From: Rhynchopus euleeides
Taxonomy: Eukaryota; Euglenozoa; Diplonemea; Diplonemida; Diplonemidae
Direction of reading: 5' to 3'
Assembly (NCBI GenBank): GCA_963210315.1
Contig: OY723243.1
Coordinates: 1,984,001-2,048,000 of the forward strand
DNA: 64,000 nucleotides
Under the pieces are notes generated by a model. The model was not told the origin of the DNA. It did not search any database and saw nothing but the letters and a program-made list of their open reading frames with translations. The position numbers and the translations under genes are program-made. Below are positions 44,286-54,832 of the stretch, piece after piece (position 1 is the first letter of the stretch; each line of letters opens with the position of its first letter).

Positions 44286-45437
44286 TAGGGGGGGTCAAAT
44301 GCCACCCTTTTACGTGGACAAACACGATTTTTCAAAAAACCGGCGCAGAGGCCCCAAAGCCCCCGTAAACCCTCCAAACCCCCCCAGATCGGTCCGGAAA
44401 CCCATCGAACCCCACTTTTCCACCATTCCGGGCACCTCAGGTGCCCGAATTGGGGTACCTAAATTTTGTGCCACCGTTTGGTACCGGACAGTGCCACTGT
44501 GTGGGAGGTTGGAAAAGAAAATGCCCCAACACACCACATCTGAGGGTTGCAATGCATGTTGCTTGCCAACCACGTCATCCGGTGGGTGTCAGGCGCTATG
44601 TAGGTGGCATTAGCCAGGTCTTCGATGAGTTCTGGCTTGTATATGTACCTCCCTGCCACCATGCACCGGGAGGCTGCCTGTAGGTACGGAACAAGTCCAG
44701 ATGGTCGTGTGATTCCTGTGCAGCAGTGCTCCACAACCGGGATGTGTTGACAACGACTGTTGCAACACGAGCTGTACATTCCGGGAACACACGAAGTGCG
44801 CTGTCGTGGTACCCATTGTGCCAGAATTGGTAGTTGCTGCGGTCTACTTTGCCTGGCCCAAGAGCACTGGTACTGAACGGTGCAATATGCGTGGCGAGGT
44901 GAATGCAACGGAAGGGCGCAAAGTCAATACAGCTCTCGGATGGCGGGTGGTGGTGCCACTAGTGTGTGACGTTCACTCGAGGATACAACGCATCACAATG
45001 AATCAGCAACCGTGGACCGAGTACAATACGCTCTCTGTGGCTGGTGTGGGGGACAAAGGCAGTGCCTGTGCCGCAGGCAGGGAGGTACATATACAAGCCA
45101 GAACACATCGAAGACCTGGCTCATGCCACCTACATAGCGCCTGACACCCACCGGATGACGTGGTTGGCAAGCAACATGCATTGCAACCCTCAGATGTGGT
45201 GTGTTGGGGCATTTTCTTTTCCAACCTCCCACACAGTGGCACTGTCCGGTACCAAACGGTGGCACAAAATTTAGGTACCCCAATTCGGGCACCTGAGGTG
45301 CCCGGAATGGTGGAAAAGTGGGGTTCGATGGGTTTCCGGACCGATCTGGGGGGGTTTGGAGGGTTTACGGGGGCTTTGGGGCCTCTGCGCCGGTTTTTTG
45401 AAAAATCGTGTTTGTCACCCCCATTTGACCCCCCCTA
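44286..45437 (-). mobile_element. TA-bounded inverted-repeat element R1, copy 2 (1,152 bp), inverted
   Basis: Reverse complement of the copy at 39019-40170 and exactly the same length, with only a handful of differences seen by eye (for example CCCAAAGCCCC versus CCCAGAGCCCC, GTGGAC versus GTCGAC, CCAGTCACAG versus CCAGCCACAG). The asymmetric tips are swapped accordingly, which proves the opposite orientation. Flanked by G-runs. Confidence 0.92.
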
Positions 45438-45460
45438 GGGGGGGGGGGGGGACCACTGGG

Positions 45461-46616
45461 TAGGGGGGGGTCACTGGGTCAAACATAGGCCAAATTTTGG
45501 GAATCGAGTTTTTGACCCTAAAAAGGTGATTCTGCTGGCAGAAAGTGCCCAATATGCTCCGGAAACTCATTTCCGCCCACTCCCAGGGGGTGGTATGCCC
45601 CCGACGATGCCGTTTTTGTCGATGAAAATTTTTGTGACACAACTTGTACCTGGACTGCACCCCACAGGGCACGTCAACCAGAGCAAACACACCTCAACCT
45701 GCCAGAGGCACAGAAGAGCTGGTGTTGTTGGTTTTCCTGAACCCGAATGGGTTCTCGGTGCCCTCCAGAGGTCAAAAGTCAAGCCAAAATGAGGTGCGAG
45801 CGCAAGAATTGTTGTGGGAGAACCATGGTACAGATCGTGTCACATTTTGAGGGTGTTCCAGGGGAGCTCTCAGCAACTGAGCTGCGACACGGCGCATCCG
45901 TTGCCAGGGAGCGCGTCCTCAGAGTACTCTCGTCATGCCGTCGATCTGAAGTCGGGGCTGGAGGCGGAGACGGGCAAGCTTGCGCTTCTGCCGATTCTGC
46001 TGTGCGTACCTCTGGCCCGTTTGTACTCGTGCCTGCTGTACCAGGTGCCTGTTCCAGTCAGCTGCCTCCCCGTCAGAGGAGGCAGTGTAGGGACTCTCGC
46101 GTCGCGCCCCTGTGCCACATGATCACAGGCATGGCACCACACCCGAGGACGCGCTCCCTGGCAACGGATGCGCCGTGCCGCAGACCCAGCTGCTGAGAGC
46201 TCCCCTGGAACACCCTCAAAATGTGACACGATCTGTACCCTGGTTCTCCCACAACAATTCTTGCGCTCGCACCTCATTTTAGCTTGACTTTTGACCTCTG
46301 GAGGGCACCGAGAACCCATTCGGGTTCAGGAAAACCAACAACACCAGCTCTTCTGTGCCTCTGGCAGGTTGAGGTGTGTTTGCTCTTGTTGACGTGCCCT
46401 GTGGGGTGCAGTCCAGGTACAAGTTGTGTCACAAAAATTTTCATCGACAAAAACGGCATCGTCGGGGGCATACCACCCCCTGGGAGTGGGCGGAAATGAG
46501 TTTCCGGAGCATATTGGGCACTTTCTGCCAGCAGAATCACCTTTTTAGGGTCAAAAACTCGATTCTCAAAATTTGGCCTATGTACAGGCTTTTTTGGGTG
46601 CAGTGACCCCCCCCTA
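45461..46616. mobile_element. TA-bounded inverted-repeat element R2 (1,156 bp)
   Basis: Ends TAGGGGGGGGTCACTGG and a matching CAGTGACCCCCCCCTA. Inverted arms of about 455-460 bp (45461-45920 and 46152-46616) share GTGATTCTGCTGGCAGAAAG, GGGAGAACCA and TTTTGAGGGTGTTCCAGGGG. The core of about 230 bp resembles 370-575. No coding frame. Its right TA is the left TA of element R3. Confidence 0.88.
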
Positions 46617-46744
46617 GGGGCAGAGACCCCGATAAGAATCCGACCCCTGACCCCACCCGACCCCCGACCCCCTCTTATAAAAGACCCCCCCCCCCCCAAA
46701 TATCTGAGAAAAACCCTGGGTTTTTCCCGAGGAAACGCGGGTTT

Positions 46745-46860
46745 CTCCCTCTGTTGCATTGTTCGGGCTCCGTGCGGATCGTAGTGGGGTCACTTTGTTG
46801 GTGTAGGTGCCACACAACACCCCTGAAATGCGGAGGTGGTCCATCGAGAATGGGGGGTCG
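46745..46860 (+). repeat. GCGGATCG/GTGGGGTCA repeat (copy in left arm of R3)
   Basis: One copy, TGCGGATCGTAGTGGGGTCA at about 46772-46791, followed by GTGCCACACAACACCCCTGAAATG, which resembles the sequence after the copy at 51219. Confidence 0.65.
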
Positions 46861-47288
46861 GAAACCCGGGGGTCGGAATCGAGGGGTCGGATATGGGGGT
46901 CAGAGGGGGTCGGCCCCCCTCCCGACCCCCCATGGTTCTCGGGGGTCGGAATACGGGGGGTCGGAGGGGTCGGAAGGGTCAGAAAATGGGGGTCTGAAAC
47001 TTGGGGTCGGAACTTTTGCACTATTTCTGCATACTTATGGAACGCTCGTGGCCCCAAAAAAAATATTTTGGAAATCTCACCCCGTCGGGCCCGTGGAGAA
47101 AAAGAAAAAACGCCGTGAAAAAAAGGGGAAAAAAACTAGGCGGAAAAAAACGCCGTGAAAAAAAGGGAACTTTTTTCACGGTGTAAAAAAACGCCGTGAA
47201 AATGTATGAAAGCTTTTTAGGTGGGGCGCAACGCCGTGAAAAATAGGAAACAATTACCGTTGGGTTTCCTGGCTTGTTGGAGCACTCA

Positions 47289-47711
47289 TCAAAGCAGCAT
47301 ACATCCATATCTTGTCCGTCGGTGGACCACCAGGAGGGGGGGACCCGGTGTGAGGCACTTGGGTAGGCCAGGTAGGGGACCTGGGGGCTTGGGGTGGCGG
47401 TGAGTCTTCAAGTCGGGGGGCTGTGAGCGAGACCGCGACCGCGACCGCGAGCCAGAGGGCTGGGGCACTGGAGGCGCAGGGGCAGGACCCGGGGCAGATG
47501 CAGGAAGGACACGCTTGTTCCGCTTGTCGTCCTTTTCGATGAAGTCCAGGGGGGCTTTCTTCGACTGGTACGCCTTGGGGAGTTGAATGTGGCGGTACCG
47601 AGCCTGCTCAAGCAGGATGTTGCGGTCTTTCTGGAATGCCGAGTAATCCAGGCGGATCTTAGATGCGTCGACATTCCTTCTTGCACCGAAGCCAAAAGCC
47701 GCCAGTGACAT
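47289..47711 (-). CDS. small RS-rich protein of unknown function inside R3
   Basis: 140 codons from MSLAAFGFGARR to TGA. The N-terminal 75 residues look like real protein (ASKIRLDYSAFQKDRNIL, then QLPKAYQSKKAPLDFIEKDD), with biased third positions. Next are a Pro/Ala stretch and an Arg-Ser run (GSRSRSRSRSQ), then a Pro-rich tail. The last dozen residues are encoded by the inverted arm of element R3, so either the frame belongs to the element or a host gene was interrupted or captured. The terminal GGAT-GTATGC resembles an intron donor, so the frame could continue. RS tails are common in splicing and RNA proteins, but no RNA-binding domain is visible. Open sequence upstream of the Met is low complexity and not included. 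Confidence 0.45.
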   Translation of the reverse strand: MSLAAFGFGARRNVDASKIRLDYSAFQKDRNILLEQARYRHIQLPKAYQSKKAPLDFIEKDDKRNKRVLPASAPGPAPAPPVPQPSGSRSRSRSRSQPPDLKTHRHPKPPGPLPGLPKCLTPGPPLLVVHRRTRYGCMLL

Positions 47712-50700
47712 GTTGTGGGAAGGGATATGGGGGTTGGATGAAACTGTGCGGGTGAGTGTAGATGGAACAGAAGGAGGGAGGCGGGTCGACCTGCGCGTGC
47801 AGTAGCAAACATCCAATTCCTGAACGATTTTGAGCCTTTCTTGCGACGTCGGATAGCGTCTCAGTGCTGGGCTCCTTCCGTGCGGAAACCTTTCATGCAA
47901 CAAGCTGTATGCCTGGTAGAACCAGGCCAAACCGGGAAGCCCAAAAATGAGGAAAATCCTCAGCCCCCCAAATTTTTTTTGAAGAAAATCCTCAGCCCCC
48001 CAAAAAAAAATCTTGAAGAAAATCTTCAATCCCAAAAAGTGGGAAAATGGGGGGGGGAAAAAAAATGACGATTTCTTCGGGAAAATCGTCTTCGGGGAAG
48101 CCCTGCGTGAATAATTAGTCCGAGGGCCGGAGGCCCGAGGCCTTTTTTTCCTGCACGAGGGTGCAGTTGAGACCGACACGGGGTGCAGATGATGGTTTCT
48201 TGCCATCACCCGGAACTTTCGAGCACAGCACGACGGGACTGTTCTGCCTCGGACTTGGTCAGACCAGCCAGTACCAGGTTCTGCTGATTCACCCAAGAGG
48301 TGGCGGGAACGTCCCAGATTGGCACGGACACACCCAGACATGCCAGATCTGGGTGCGTGTGGGCTGAGACAGCAACTGTGGCTGTGTGTGGGTGTTGAAC
48401 CTGCAGATGGCCCGAATCCACCTATACACGGCACACTGGGCCGGATATGGGTGTGGGTGGGTTGAGCCTGACAGTGTGTGCTGGGCCAGTCACTGGTGTC
48501 AGACTGTGTCACGTCCCGAAGGGACGCGGGAACAGCCCACACTGGGCCACAGAATCAGCCACAGCCAGATCCAGGCTGTTTCTGTGGCTGACAGTGTGTG
48601 CTGGGCCGTACAGTGTTCAGCAGGTCCCGCACACAAGGCAAATTCGGCAGGCAAAAAGTGGGGTGTGAGATCTCCACCCAGACTTCACCAGAACGGCCCG
48701 AGTCGCCACGCATTTGAATTTCCGTTCACATTTGGGGCAATCCTGTGAGTGGCTCCCACTTCCGTGGAGTTCTGCGGCAATCCCCAAACTGCACTACGGG
48801 AGCTTTTTCCTGCACTCCTGGCAGTCCTGGAGATATCTGCACTTAGTGCAGAAAAACGGCCCTGGAGTGCAAAAAAGTGCTCCAGGAGTACGTGCAAGAA
48901 AGTGCCGGGGATGCAAGAAAGTTTTTTTTGGGGTGCATTTTTGAGGGGGTGCCTTCAATGTTTGAGGTGACCCAACTAGCCTAGGGTGCGATGCAGCAAA
49001 CAGACGTCCTGAGGATGGCGCGAGCGAGAGAGGAACCCATTCGGTACATGACTCCAGGGAATGGAGATGTGACAACGCAAGGAGGTGTCGTCACATGTCG
49101 CAACAGGCCGCAGCAAAGAAGGCTGCCAAGAAGCCGGTTGCTAAGGCAGCCAGCTCAATCCCCCTAGCAAAGAGGCGCCTTGTTGGAGACCCCCCGCAGC
49201 GCCGAGTGCCACGAACAGTGCGGTGGCAACCCTCCTCGACTTCCTGATGCCACAGGCCTAGAAGTCACGTATAGTCCATTCCGCCAGCACAGCAACCAGC
49301 CTGGTGCCCAGTGCGTGGTTTGTTGATCAGAATTGTTGTTGTTCATGTTCCTTGTGCTCAGAGCCCGTAGAATAAAATGAACAGAACCGCTGATCTTTCC
49401 CCAAGCAGCCTTGGAACAGATACAGGTCAGCGAGCAGTGCCAGTTTTGGCCTCAGACGGTCACTCCTGAACACGCCAGGTTCGTAATACCTTTGCAACAC
49501 CACCTTAATTCCACACGCATAGCTCTCAGTGACTCGGTCAAATTGACTGACTGACTCTGATTGACTCTGATCGAAAAGTTGTCTGGGGCTATTGTACTGA
49601 CTGACTCCGACTGACACTGACTCACAGGCAACTTCTGGGTCAGAGTCAGTCGGAGTCAGTCAGTACAATCGACCCCAGACAACTTTTCGATCAGAGTCAA
49701 TCAGAGTCAGTCAGTCAATTTGACCGAGTCACTGAGAGCTATGCCACACGCCAACATGATCCACGTGATCAGCCGAGGCGAATGGTGGCTGTGTTGCTCA
49801 CCTGTGTCAGTCTTGTTGACTGGTGTGCTGCAGTACGCGGGTCGGCGGGCCGTGGCTTGGCGGTGGTCGTCCCGCTCCACGTCGGGGGCAATCCCAGGCC
49901 CCCTTCCCCAACATGCTGCTGATTTTGATGATTTACGTGGTATGGTGTGAGCTAGATGGGTTCTGTCAGGACGGTGTATGTTGCCGGGGGGCGTGGGGCT
50001 GCCATGGAGTTGCACGGAGTGTATCCCTCTCGGGCATATCCCCTGTCATAAGAGCGTTCCTCTCTTTTGTCTCCTCCTTCAGCAGCCCCTTTTCCTCGTT
50101 TCTGACGGTGCGAGTCACCCTGAAACGCTACAACTCAGGGCCACCCACGGGGAGGGGGAAAAAATCGTACTACGCCTGATACTGTGGTGTAGCAGAAGCC
50201 CCCATATTTCGTAGTACGTTCGTGTTTAACCCCTTGGGGGTGTCGGTTTTATGTACCCTTTTGGGGCTCTTGGGAAACCTGAGTTGTGGATCTTCAGCCA
50301 CCAGGAGGGACACAGTGTGAGGCAGGCACCTGTGCCTGCCTCACACCGCGATTGACGTCCTCCAGTTTCGGAAGCTTTGCTTTTCCATGACCTTACGTCC
50401 CTTCTGGAAACAGGGGGGCGTTTCCTCACTGGGTTGATCTCAGTCGCACATGCACTTTGTTTCCTTCAGACAGCGGCTCGCGAAGGAGACCAGTGGAGTC
50501 TTCCATCTTCTGCTGACAGCATCCCTTCGGTCTGCCATGTTCGCAGCAGGCCCCTCAGTGAGGGGCATGCAGCGAACTTCTATAAACATTGGACACAGCG
50601 AAGTGCTCTTGGAGTACCTCCAATGGGTCAATCTCTGCGCTTCCACAGAGGCCCGCAACTTCACCCGATCGTACCCCCCTTGTGCCAGGTTGTGTTGAAG

Positions 50701-50867
50701 GAGTGGAGCCACCTTCAGGCAGCCATGGGTCACGGCGACTCTGTGTCGTTGGCCTCCTATCTGGAGGCGTCAGCATCTGGGATACAACGACTGCACAGTG
50801 TGCCCTAAAATGCATTAGAGTGGTTGCAGGTGTGACGCAACAGGGTGGTTCCGTGTGGTGAGTGCAA
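47712..50867. other. non-coding interior of element R3
   Basis: No other gene recognised. Holds a tandem of GAAGAAAATCCTCAGCCCCCCAAA-like units shortened by A/T runs at about 47950-48030, a repeated GACAGTGTGTGCTGGGCC at about 48470 and 48589, and the palindrome at 49517-49744. Confidence 0.5.
49517..49744. repeat. 228-bp near-perfect palindrome with GACTGACT repeats
   Basis: Left arm begins GCATAGCTCTCAGTGACTCG and right arm ends with its reverse complement; arms of about 105 bp differ at only a few positions around a centre of about 13 bp near 49630. Both arms are rich in GACTGACTGACTC and share CAACTTTTCGATC. It could be a small foldback MITE or a cruciform-forming sequence. Confidence 0.9.
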
Positions 50868-51183
50868 CCCCCCGACGGACAAGATAAGGACGTATGCTGC
50901 TTTGATGAGTGCTCCAACAAGCCAGGAAACCCAATGGTAATTGTTTCCTATATTTCACGGCGTTGCGCCCCACCTAAAAAGTTTTCATACATTTTCACGG
51001 CGTGAATTTTTTTCCCTTTTTTTTCACGGCGTTTTTTCCTGCCCGAAAAACCACATCCCGTCGTCAAGACCGTTCCACAAGTATGATTTCTAAGGGGGTC
51101 AGAAAATGGGGGGTTGCAAACTTGGGGGTCAGAGTATGAGGGGTCGGCCCCCCTCCCGACCCCCTCCGACCCCCCCACACAGG

Positions 51184-51560
51184 GTTTGCAAAACTCCGTC
51201 CTTTTGAATATTTGGGACTTCTGCGGATCGTAGTGGGGTCATTTCGTGGATAGAAGTGCCAAGCTTCACTCATGAAATGTGGGTCTGGTCCAGGGATAGT
51301 CGTGGGAGGAGATGCCTGGGAGGCACACACCATGCCACCCTACCCACCCACCCAACGGGACCCTCCCCGACCCCCTCCTCGGGTTTTTCAAAAACCCGTT
51401 CTTTTGAATATTTGGAGTTTGTGCGGATCGCAGTGGGGTCATTTTGGCCATGGGGTGCCTAAGAACACCCCTTATTGGTGGTCCCCATTCAGGCAAATTT
51501 CTCAAGGAAATAGTAAGGCGACCCCCTCGGACCCCCTCCCGACCCCCGACCCCTGACCCC
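51184..51560 (+). repeat. paired GCGGATCG/GTGGGGTCA repeat (right arm of R3)
   Basis: Two copies of TTTTGAATATTTGG followed by TGCGGATCG-AGTGGGGTCATTT at about 51203-51245 and 51401-51445, about 200 bp apart, with GGTCTGGTCCAGGGATAGTC between them, as also seen at 55.4 kb. Confidence 0.8.
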
Positions 51561-53565
51561 CCCGACCCCCGACCCCCTCTTATCGGGGTCTATGCCTAGG
51601 GGGGGGGGGGTGGGTATTAAATTTAGTGTTAACATGGCCTTCGCTCGAATGTGGTGTCTTATGATATTGATCTGATGGGTGTTGCTCTGATTTTTCCTTC
51701 AGGGCTGTAGTGTCATCCGGTAGCACATTACCCAATGTATGTTCGAATGTGCAGAGAAGCGAGGATGTGTCCCACAACACAGTGTGGGTTCGTTTCGACC
51801 GGCACAGGTCTGTCATATTGTGGTTTGGGATAGCGTGATTGTCTCGCCGAGTGTCTCCTCGAGTGCACAACGTGAGAACCGGACCCGCTATCCCAGACTG
51901 TCACCTGGCATCACGAGTGAAGGCCGTCTCCCCTCCCCGGGCTCCCAATACAAAGAGAAGGGGGTTTCTGGGCTTCGCTGGAACACCCCCCCTCTCTTTA
52001 TATCCCCAACCCGTGTTATAAAAATGGCGACGGGGTTGTGTGCCATTTCTGGCCAAACAGAAAAAATGTTTTGTATCTTCAACCCTCCACCCCCCCCCCC
52101 CCCCCCGCCGAGTGACGGAGGCCACCCTTTCGGTGCCTTTCCTGTTCTCGCCCTTTAGTTCCCATCACCCATCCCCCCCTCGCCCCCACACCCCATCCCC
52201 AACCCTTCTTGCTATTTTCTGAAAGAACGCGTTATGGAGAGATTTGGTGGCGCTTGACACTCTTGTTCCCAAGCTTTGTGCCGCTAAGGCGATGTCCCTT
52301 GTTGGCCCGAAGCAGCACTTTCTTGGTGCCGTTGGAGTTACCAGTGGAGTTACTGCGCATTCCCCCCCCCCCCCCCCTCTCCTCTCTGTCGTATAACCCC
52401 CCTCCCCCCCCAGTGTCACGGTGCAGATCGCAGAGCAAACTACAAAATGTATTCGACTCCCGAAGTGTGTCCACTCTGCGTTGCCTCGTTACCCTGACTC
52501 CCCCCTGTGTTGTGCAACGAGAAGACGTGGGCACCAGCCGGTGCAGTGCGGATTTCCCTTCCAGTGGGGATTGTTGCATAATTACGATGATGAAAATCTC
52601 AAGGGGCGACCAGGGGGTGGGGGTGGGGTGTGGGGTGGGAGAGATGAGACAGCAGGATATCGCACAAACAAAACAGCGCTGTCAACGCTTTTTCTCAGGT
52701 GTAACCCCGCCCCCCACAGTGTTCCTATTTCGTGTGTATTTCTCTTGTATAATGCAAACGCGTGTTATACGGTTTTTTGAAATACATCACACCGCACCGG
52801 AACCCCCACCACCACCACCCCCTCCCTTCCCCGTACACATACACGGTCACCTGCACCTCATTCATGCCATGCCAAGAGTTGTGTTCACGGTGAGAAGGCA
52901 CCGAGCACACCTGCTCTTTGTTGCAACTTCCGCTGTTCAACACACACGCCACGCATCCCAAGGGCAACCACGGATGGAAAAGGCATGGTATTTTTTTCCC
53001 CCCAAACAAGCTTGCTTGTTTGGGCAAAAGGGTCCGCTCGTGCGCACAAACAAACCCCGGACTCTTTTTGCTCTGCAGCGTGTGTTTATCATGTCTGATC
53101 CCTTCTCCTACCAAGTATACGTTGCGGTGGTCGGGTCTCGGGTTGACCACTTCAGCAGCGGGCAATCCTATTAGTCGGGCCCGGCTACCGCGTTGTGGCA
53201 GCCTGCATAACGAGTGAAGGGATGCCAAGCTCCGTGCCTAAAGCCTTTCTCAAACTTCGTATCACCCCCCACCCCCTGTTTCGGGATATTTTGTTAAAAT
53301 ACATCGTGGAACAACCAGCTTCTACATGCGACCCCCTTGCAATTGTCTTGTACCGTCCGGCACATCTGTGCCCCCTGCCCTGCATCCTTCTCCCTCCCTG
53401 CAATGCATTGGGTCTCCGGAACACCCCCCCCCCCCTCCTCCAGCGCAACCTCTCTGGCACAACCTGCACACCGAGTGACGGGGATCGACTCCGTGTGTTG
53501 ACTTTCTCTACTTTGCTACACCCCCCCCCCCGGCCCCCCCCCCCAAGGCTGGACAAATGCTGCAT

Positions 53566-53652
53566 TTTAAAAATAAAAAACATAAAATAAAATAAAGTGC
53601 AATAAAATGCAGTAAAGTGCAGTAAAATGCAGTAAAGTGCAATAAAGTGCAG
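53566..53652 (+). repeat. AGTAAAATGC/AGTAAAGTGC tandem array 1
   Basis: About eight 9-11 bp units of the type (AATAAAGTGC / AGTAAAATGC). A related array in the same orientation lies at 54327-54392, about 670 bp downstream. Confidence 0.85.
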
Positions 53653-54326
53653 GAGAGCGTGTTGTAGGGGTGGCTCGGCGTGACGGTGGGCAGGATGCTG
53701 ACCTGCCGTGCCAGGGGACCCTGATCCGCCCACTCTGGCCAACACAAGGCCACCAAGGCAGTGCCCCCGCCAGGCCCGCCCTGCTGCTGTTCGGCATGCT
53801 TGATGCTGCTTCCGAGTGCCGGGGCCAATCAGGCAGCAGGCGCACCCCAGCACCGCAGGCGCAGCAGGGCGGACCAGCACGGCGGTGTGCGGTGGGCAGT
53901 CCACCTTCCTCGGACGTTGTACAGCTGAGCTCTGGCGTACGGGTTCTTCACCATCCCGTTCGGGGAGGCTGGACATCAGAGCGGACTGAAAGCACTCAAA
54001 GCAGGACTGAAGCCAGGCGGAGGCCGCACCGATCAGGTCCTGCGAACCCACCGACCCAACATAGGCAGGGCACATCCATCCCGGCCTGCATTCTCTGCCG
54101 GAGCCTTGGTGCGTCCCTGTGACCTTCAGGAGAACCTCCGTGCAGGAGCGGTACTTTTTGCCATCTTCTGCGGGTTTGCGGCTGTCCGCAAACTTGCAGA
54201 CGTGGCTGCACCTCTGTAAAGTGGGTGTGACTCCAGCATTTGGCCTGTCCATAGTGGTCCTCCCAGCTGTACGTATGCGAAGCCCAAGGCACCACTAAGG
54301 ACCATGCACTTTATCCAAAAATCCGG

Positions 54327-54392
54327 AAAATAAAATACAATAAAATGCAGTAAAATGCAGTAAAATAAAGTGCAGTAAAGTGCAGTAAAAAT
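54327..54392 (+). repeat. AGTAAAATGC/AGTAAAGTGC tandem array 2
   Basis: About six units of the same 10-bp family as array 1, preceded by CCGGAAAATAAAATAC. Confidence 0.85.
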
Positions 54393-54832
54393 TTGCTGCC
54401 AGCCTTGCCCCCCCCCCCCTCCGACACCCCCCCTCCGACAGGTGCACGTGTGCGCACAAACAAACGTGTGTGTTACACAAGCACGCAACAGGCGTTTGGA
54501 ACAACGATCCCTCACAGTGGAGGGGTAGTTGGGCAGCGCTTTTGGGTGGCAAACATAATCGACCGTGTCCTGTTGTGGCACTGTTATGGCTGTGCACACA
54601 GGGCACACCTACAATCAGGCAAAATCCCCAGACACGGTGTTGGTATTCATTCACCCAGGTTTCATTGGCGCACAGAGAACAAACAGGATATTTGTGTGGG
54701 CCGAAAACACTTCGCACTGGACACAAGTACCGTCGAGATCCACGCGAGCTGCACAATTTGGAATTCTCGGCAAACCCACCAGATTGGTTCGATGCAATGT
54801 GCCAAAAAGTGTCTCAAAACCGCCCCACTTTT

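Larger units (their letters stand above)
46615..51598. mobile_element. TA-bounded large inverted-repeat element R3 (about 5.0 kb)
   Basis: Left tip TAGGGGCAGAGACCCCGATA and right tip TATCGGGGTCTATGCCTA are inverted copies. Subterminal regions remain homologous in opposite orientation for about 700 bp: GGGTCGG-rich tracts, TTTTCACGGCGT repeats, CCTAAAAAG, and inner ends near 47320 and 50868 (GACGGACAAGATA then GTATGCTGCTTTGATGAG). The 3.5-kb interior holds the RS-rich frame at 47289-47711, a 228-bp palindrome at 49517-49744 and otherwise non-coding sequence. The arms are imperfect: the right arm has extra GCGGATCG repeats. Large foldback or TIR transposon, non-autonomous unless the RS-rich frame is functional. 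Confidence 0.7.

Noticed and set aside
39164-45292. Paired small frames repeated on both strands in the R1 and R2 elements
   Set aside because: They mirror each other because the arms are inverted repeats; no domain pattern or codon bias.
47712-48542. Upstream extension of the RS-rich frame to about 417 codons
   Set aside because: The extension crosses A/T-run tandem repeats and has Phe/Lys/Pro low complexity; the Met at 47711 begins the protein-like part.
53185-54252. A 355-codon minus-strand frame
   Set aside because: It runs through the decamer array and a poly-G tract, giving HFIALYCILLHF-type repeat translation.
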